Below, in pieces: positions 59,765 to 64,000 of a stretch of 64,000 bases of DNA. A program made the position numbers and the translations under genes. This stretch comes from Bacillus salipaludis (GTDB taxonomy: Bacteria > Bacillota > Bacilli > Bacillales_B > DSM-18226). The notes beneath the pieces are model-generated. The model saw only the letters and a list, made by a program, of their open reading frames with translations, was not told where the DNA came from and did no database searches. The stretch is from positions 124,001-188,000 of the forward strand of contig NZ_SMYO01000011.1 of NCBI RefSeq assembly GCF_004358205.1, written 5' to 3'. Positions within the stretch are counted from its first letter, which is position 1, and each line of letters begins with the position of its first letter.

Positions 59765-60730
59765 TCAAGCCTTGAACACCGGATAATCAAGCATTTTACA
59801 CGCAATATCAAAAACATTATTTACCCCGCAATGGTGTTCCGTAATCCCAAGAGTATAAGCAATCATGGAACCGCTTGAGGCAGCATATTCTCTTGCTGTT
59901 GCAACAATATCCGCAGGATTTAACCCGGAAATTTCAGCCGCATATTCAGGTGTATAAGGTTCTACGAGCCTTTCAAGCTCAGCAAAATCAATCGTAAATT
60001 GCTGTATAAACTCTAGGTCATATAAACCTTCTTTAATAATTACCCGAATAAGCGCATTAATAAGCGCGATATCCGAACCGACATTAATTTGTAAATGACG
60101 ATGGGCAACTTTCACCATATCAATTTTTCTTGGGTCAATGACGATAATTTTCAAACCTGCTTTGGCTGCCTTTTTTATTCGATTTGCGATAATTGGATGG
60201 GCCTCAGTTGTGTTTGACCCCATTAACAGCAATACTTCCGCTTTATCAATATCTTCAAGTGTATTAGTTGGGAAACCGCTTCCAAAAACAGTTGCCAGAC
60301 CGGCAACGCTAGGGGCGTGTCACGTTCGGTTACATCCGTCGATATTATTACTGTCAATCACAGTCCTCATAAATTTTTGCGTGATAAAATTGGATTCGTT
60401 CGTGGTCCGCGCACAGGCAAACATAGAAATCGCATTTGGTCCCCACTCGTCTTTAATTTCTCCCAATTTCCTTGCAATAAATTCATAAGCTTCATCCCAT
60501 GTTGTTTCAACCAGTTTTCCGGCTATGCGAATAAGGGGAGAGGTTAGTCTATTTTTTGCGTGAACATATTCATAGGCAAATGCTCCTTTTACACAGGTTT
60601 GTCCATTGTTGACAGGAGCCTCCTTATCACCGCGGATCTTCTTGATTTTATTATCCTGGACCTCGAGCACTAAGCCGCAGCCGGTTCCACAATAACCACA
60701 AATGGTCTTTACCAAAGATGTTTCACCCAT
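59765..60730 (-). CDS. Formate dehydrogenase alpha subunit, selenocysteine-containing N-terminal part (gene split by mobile element)
   Basis: Begins at ATG 60730 after AAAGGAGGG. The [4Fe-4S] motif CGYCGTGCGLVLEV...NNGQTCVKG lies near residue 10, then the molybdopterin domain. At codon 137 an in-frame TGA (60320-60322) falls where formate dehydrogenases have catalytic Sec or Cys, followed by His and APSVAGL; a SECIS-like hairpin follows. After 310 native codons the frame enters the element at 59801 and stops at 59765. With the 3' part (to 48679) the restored enzyme would be 686 residues, normal for this family. Confidence 0.9.
59801..59882. repeat. Right attachment site (82-bp direct repeat)
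   Basis: Second copy of the 82-bp repeat, here continuous with the native N-terminal fdh coding region. Left of 59801 the sequence is element DNA and supplies 12 foreign codons before a stop at 59765. Confidence 0.92.
60284..60322 (-). promoter_or_regulatory. Bacterial SECIS element and UGA selenocysteine codon
   Basis: On the mRNA strand UGA (60322-60320) is followed by the hairpin GUUGCC-GGUCU-GGCAAC (60307-60291). The loop G and U fall at positions 23 and 24 counting from the U of UGA, and U17 is conserved. This is the same register and loop (GGUCU) as the E. coli fdhF SECIS recognised by SelB. Confidence 0.88.
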
Positions 60731-60840
60731 TATCTTCCCTCCTTTAATTAAACTAGAATCCCTACTACCATCATAATAATCTATTCTTTTCATCATGTAA
60801 GTTTCTTTTTTGACTCAAATTTGTCTATTTTTCGAAAACT

Positions 60841-60892
60841 AGAAAAGCAAAAGCACCTAGCTCAGACCCCACAAGCGCTGGAGCTAGACAAA
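60841..60892. repeat. Fragment of a second Bacillus intergenic repeat
   Basis: AAAAGCAAAAGCACCTAGCT and CCACAAGCGCTGGAGCTAGA resemble a dispersed AAGCGC..GACAAGCGCTGGAGC repeat I know from Bacillus genomes; only one degenerate copy occurs here. Confidence 0.4.
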
Positions 60893-60925
60893 TAAAAAAC
60901 GGGAGAATTGATCTCCCGTTTTTTG
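60893..60925. terminator. Terminator of the PAS kinase gene
   Basis: AAAACGGGAGA pairs with TCTCCCGTTTT around ATTGA, with A/T runs on both sides. Confidence 0.88.
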
Positions 60926-63469
60926 TCAGGCTGTTTTAGCCGGCAATAATATATTAAAGGTGGTACCTTTATTTGGTTCGCTTTCAACAAACACTTTTCC
61001 GTTATGGCTTTCAATGATTTTAAAGCTGACCATTAATCCTAACCCGTTTCCATTTTTCTTTGTGGTGAAAAACGGTTCTCCCAAGTTCTTTAATTTCTCT
61101 TTTGGGATCCCAACACCCGTGTCTTGAATCGAAATTTGTACGTTATTCTCATGAATAAGCGTTTTAACGTTCAGTTCACCGCCATTCGGCATCGCTTCGA
61201 TTCCATTTTTAATAAAGTTTAAAAAGACTTGCTTTAGACGGTTTTCATCGCATTCAATCTGAATAATTTCTTGATTACACTCAAAATACAGGCGGACATT
61301 TTTCTTTCTTGCCTCAAATTCCAGTAAAGATACCACATTTTTAATGACTGGAACAACATTCTTTTCCTCTAATTCAACCGCTTTTGGTTTTGCTAACACC
61401 ATAAAATCCTCAACAATCGTGTTAACCCGTTCTATTTCATCAAGAATGATGTTCAAGAACTCCAACCGTTCAGGGTCCTTTTCATCTAATTGAAGAAATT
61501 CAGCATAACCTCGCATCGAGGTTAACGGATTCCGTATTTCATGAGCTACCCCTGCCGCCAATTGACCGACGGCCGCAAGCTTATCCTGACGATGAAGGAC
61601 TTCTTCCGAACGTTTACGTTCGGTAATATCATTGCGAATCGCTAAATACTGATAAGGTTTACCCTGGTCATTCAAGAAGGGAATTATGGTTGTATCGACC
61701 CAATAATAGGTGCCATCCTTGGCCTTATTTCTAATTTCCCCTTTCCAAACATTCCCCTCGCCAATTGTTTTCCATAAACTTTTGAAATATCTCTTGGAAT
61801 GGAAACCAGAATTTAATATATTATGATCTTTTCCAATGATCTCCTCACGGCTATACTTTGAAATCTCACAAAACTTATCATTCACGCTGGTAATCTTACC
61901 TTGCGCATCGGTAAAAGCAACAATAGATGACTGGTCAAGGGCAAATTTAATATCCGTGTTTTCCTTAACCATTTGTTTTAAATGTTCTTCCGCTTTCTTC
62001 CTATTTGAAATATCGGTTCGAATCGCAACATATTGATAGGGTTTGCCGTTCTCATTGAGGAATGGAACAATCGTTGTATCTACCCAGTAATTACTGCCAT
62101 CTTTTGCCCGGTTACAGATTTCACCCTTCCAAACATTTCCCTGTCCAATCGTTTTCCATAACTCTTTAAAAAATTCTTTTGAGTGGTAGCCAGAATTTAA
62201 TATCCGATGATCCTGACCGATTAATTCCTTTCGCTGATACTTTGAAATCTCACAGAATTTATCATTAACAGTCGTAATTCGACCCTTCTCATCTGTTATG
62301 GCAACAATAGAGGATTGGTCCAGAGCGAATGTAATGTCACGAACTTCCTTAAGCGAATCCAGCAAATCCTGCTCGGCCTGCTTTCGCTTTGAAATATCAG
62401 AACGAATCGCAATATATTGGACCGGTTTTCCTTTTTTATTTAAAAAGGGAACAATCGTCGTGTCGACCCAATAAAAAGAGCCATCTTTGGCCATGTTGCG
62501 AATTTCTCCTCTCCAGATTTTTCCGGAGGTAATTGTATTCCATAATTCTGCAAAAAATTCTTTTGAATGGTACCCCGAATTTAATATTCGATGGTTTTCA
62601 CCAAGAATTTCTTCTTTTTTGTATTTTGAAATTTCCTCAAATTTATCATTTACATACATAATCGTTCCACGTTTATCGGTAATGGCAACAATGGTTGATG
62701 ATTCAAGAGCCGCTTTTATATCATTTAAATTCGTATCCGAAGCAACCAGTTGTTTACTAATTAAGGTACTGGAGGCAATGAGTCCACCAATAATTAAAAT
62801 GGATACAAATAAGACTAAATAAATAATAAAGGTATCCTCGCCGCTTGAAGGCTTAAGGATTTCAGATGTTGAAAGAATTGTTGTTGCTCTTTTAATTAGA
62901 AAATGCCCTTCAGCAATCGCTCCTGCCATAATTACCGCACTAACCGGTTTCAGCCATACTTGATTAGCGTGTGTATAACTCTTTGATGAATATAAAATCC
63001 ATAATGAAAACATGAAGGTACAAAAAATTAAAATACCAGCTAAAATACATAGCGGAATATTATATTTCAGGGTCACATTCATTGCATAAAGACTTATGAT
63101 GTGAGTAGCATAAACTGCAACTGTTAAAAGTAATGCACCAATCATTAGCTGGAATAATCGAATTTTTTTACCAAAGAACGGGACAAAAGCCATCCCAGTA
63201 AAAGCAATCCCGATAAAAATGGATAAAATGGTAAATGGAATTTGATAACTTGCAAACCGGCTGCTATCCGCCGCAATAAGCCCCATAAAATTCATTACCC
63301 AAATTCCAACACCTAATGTTACCGATCCTCCTAAGAATAAAAGGCGTTTATTAGGTTCAGCTGATTTTATTAAGGTAAACATATCTAATGCTGTATAGGA
63401 AGCCATTATCGTTAATCCTATGGCAATCAAAATAAAAAAAGGATGAATCGCTCCAAGAACTATATTCAT
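60926..63469 (-). CDS. MHYT-like, triple-PAS sensor histidine kinase
   Basis: 847 residues. An N-terminal 7-helix MHYT-like membrane domain (~1-245) has lost His in the first motif (GIWVMNFMGLIA) but keeps others (YATHIISLYAMN, EGHFLIKRA). Three PAS domains (~255-370, 380-495, 505-620) follow, very alike, each with a PAC-like YWVDTTI(V/I)PFLN segment. HisKA has VAHEIRNPLTSMRGYAEF (~645) and HATPase has NFIKNGIEAM and GNGLGLMVSF. Similar to sporulation-type (KinA-like) and NtrB-like kinases. The start at 63469 follows GGAGGG; the TTG six codons earlier contains that site. Confidence 0.9.
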   Translation of the reverse strand: MNIVLGAIHPFFILIAIGLTIMASYTALDMFTLIKSAEPNKRLLFLGGSVTLGVGIWVMNFMGLIAADSSRFASYQIPFTILSIFIGIAFTGMAFVPFFGKKIRLFQLMIGALLLTVAVYATHIISLYAMNVTLKYNIPLCILAGILIFCTFMFSLWILYSSKSYTHANQVWLKPVSAVIMAGAIAEGHFLIKRATTILSTSEILKPSSGEDTFIIYLVLFVSILIIGGLIASSTLISKQLVASDTNLNDIKAALESSTIVAITDKRGTIMYVNDKFEEISKYKKEEILGENHRILNSGYHSKEFFAELWNTITSGKIWRGEIRNMAKDGSFYWVDTTIVPFLNKKGKPVQYIAIRSDISKRKQAEQDLLDSLKEVRDITFALDQSSIVAITDEKGRITTVNDKFCEISKYQRKELIGQDHRILNSGYHSKEFFKELWKTIGQGNVWKGEICNRAKDGSNYWVDTTIVPFLNENGKPYQYVAIRTDISNRKKAEEHLKQMVKENTDIKFALDQSSIVAFTDAQGKITSVNDKFCEISKYSREEIIGKDHNILNSGFHSKRYFKSLWKTIGEGNVWKGEIRNKAKDGTYYWVDTTIIPFLNDQGKPYQYLAIRNDITERKRSEEVLHRQDKLAAVGQLAAGVAHEIRNPLTSMRGYAEFLQLDEKDPERLEFLNIILDEIERVNTIVEDFMVLAKPKAVELEEKNVVPVIKNVVSLLEFEARKKNVRLYFECNQEIIQIECDENRLKQVFLNFIKNGIEAMPNGGELNVKTLIHENNVQISIQDTGVGIPKEKLKNLGEPFFTTKKNGNGLGLMVSFKIIESHNGKVFVESEPNKGTTFNILLPAKTA

Positions 63470-63672
63470 TAACGTGCATCCCTCCAATCTCCATCATTAC
63501 TATTATGATTGTAATGTAAAGTATTTTATTAGGGAAGTACCAAATAGTAAAAGAAAGCTAATTTTCTACTATCATTTCCTAAAAGTTGTTATTCATCAGA
63601 AATAAAAAAACACTCAGGAATCGGGACAATTGAACTATTTTAAAAAAAGTTAAAATTTTTCGAAAAAAGGCC

Positions 63673-63701
63673 TACACATTTTTAATTTTTTCGTTTATAC
63701 T
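63673..63701 (+). promoter_or_regulatory. Promoter of the first YhfH-family gene
   Basis: TACACA (63673-63678) and TATACT (63696-63701) are exactly 17 bases apart, followed by ACTGTACTACAACA, which recurs at 63907 before the second copy. Confidence 0.55.
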
Positions 63702-63756
63702 GTACTACAACAGATGAATTATTAATAAACTGTATTAAACAAAGGAGGAATTTTAA

Positions 63757-63894
63757 ATGTTAATGAATCCAGTTGAGTTTTTCCGTAACCTACCTAAGAA
63801 GGAATGTCCAGAGTGTGGTCAGCATATGGAGGAGCAAGCTGAATCCTACATGATGGAATGTGATCGCTGCCTGTCAAAAAAAGAGGAGTATTAA
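63757..63894 (+). CDS. yhfH: YhfH-family small zinc-ribbon-like protein
   Basis: 45 residues. The N-terminal NPVEFFRNLPKK and two Cys pairs (CPECG and CDRCL, 15 residues between pairs) match the YhfH family. AAAGGAGGAATTTTAA precedes the ATG. The gene and its upstream region are duplicated immediately downstream. Likely a tiny metal-binding protein; function unknown. Confidence 0.88.
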   Translation: MLMNPVEFFRNLPKKECPECGQHMEEQAESYMMECDRCLSKKEEY

Positions 63895-63964
63895 TTTTTT
63901 GTCCCTACTGTACTACAACAAAAAAAATATTAATAAGCTGTATATAACAATGGAGGAGATTTAA

Positions 63965-64000
63965 ATGTTAATGAGTCCGGTTGAATTTTTCCGTAATTTG
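63965..64000 (+). CDS. YhfH-family protein, second copy (cut by window end)
   Basis: Only the first 12 codons are present (MLMSPVEFFRNL), one substitution from the previous copy. AATGGAGGAG precedes the ATG. Tandem duplicate of 63757-63894. Confidence 0.8.
   Translation, partial: MLMSPVEFFRNL

Larger units (their letters stand above)
49810..59882. mobile_element. ~10-kb integrative phage-like element interrupting the formate dehydrogenase gene
   Basis: An 82-bp direct repeat (49810-49891 and 59801-59882; two mismatches) bounds 9,991 bases of foreign DNA inside fdh. The contents are: tyrosine integrase next to the left end, HNH nuclease, RHH regulator, HK97-type capsid protein and small partner, GerPB-like protein, HEPN-like and other hypothetical proteins, and a divergent HTH/RHH control region near the right end. 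No portal, terminase, tail or lysis gene is seen. Removal by recombination between the repeats joins the two fdh parts in frame. Confidence 0.9.

Noticed and set aside
60320..60322. Simple nonsense mutation in fdh
   Set aside because: Position at the catalytic Sec/Cys site plus the downstream hairpin in exact fdhF register make selenocysteine far more likely.
1..64000. CRISPR array, rRNA or tRNA genes
   Set aside because: No regularly spaced repeats and no tRNA cloverleaf or rRNA sequence were recognised by eye.

Overview
The window is a chromosomal stretch from a low-G+C, endospore-forming Bacillaceae (Bacillus/Neobacillus-like). This rests on an H-type small acid-soluble spore protein (37837-38016), a YjcZ-family protein (33322-33420), a YhfH-family pair (63757 onward), Ktr potassium uptake, LTA synthase, S-box control and Bacillus-style ribosome binding sites. 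No rRNA, tRNA or CRISPR array was seen.

Layout of the backbone. 1-2966: hexuronate/ketodeoxygluconate operon (MFS porter, KDG kinase, TIM-barrel isomerase) behind a promoter with a cre-like site and a triple operator. 3-8 kb: NrnB-like nuclease, nitroreductase, small haem-binding-like membrane protein, two-component system. 8.1-11.5 kb: two-gene osmolyte ABC transporter with a permease-binding protein fusion (OpuF type), next to a GntR-RCK_C regulator (BusR type). 11.6-17.4 kb: paired membrane proteins, malic enzyme, aspartokinase, Nudix CoA pyrophosphatase, and a methyltransferase behind an S-box. 17.8-21.8 kb: homogentisate pathway of tyrosine breakdown. 22-25 kb: TrpX-type ABC transporter. 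25.6-27.7 kb: CuA-containing haem-copper oxidase or NO reductase. 28-43 kb: cation/proton antiporter, giant membrane protein, HD hydrolase, lipoprotein nuclease, LTA synthase, spore genes, acyl-CoA dehydrogenase, KtrAB-type K+ uptake, ArsB/NhaD transporter. 43-46.4 kb: two NarK-type nitrate/nitrite porters with FNR boxes, the first fused to a PAS domain. 60.9-63.5 kb: MHYT-like/triple-PAS histidine kinase.

The main discovery is at 48.7-60.7 kb. A formate dehydrogenase alpha gene reads through an in-frame UGA followed by a bacterial SECIS-type hairpin in the same register as E. coli fdhF, so it appears to encode selenocysteine. The gene is cut in two by a mobile element of about 10 kb bounded by an 82-bp direct repeat (two mismatches) that is fdh coding sequence. 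Exact recombination between the repeats would restore one in-frame 686-residue enzyme. The element carries a tyrosine recombinase, an HNH nuclease, an HK97-type capsid protein with a small partner but no visible portal, protease or terminase, two ribbon-helix-helix regulators, an HTH protein, a GerPB-like spore protein, a HEPN-like protein, and repeated hairpins ending in ACCA. It looks like a capsid-encoding phage satellite or decayed prophage acting as an intervening element in an anaerobic selenoenzyme gene.

A GC-rich dispersed repeat family occurs across the backbone, in full-length and internally deleted forms. One copy lies between an S-box and its methyltransferase gene.
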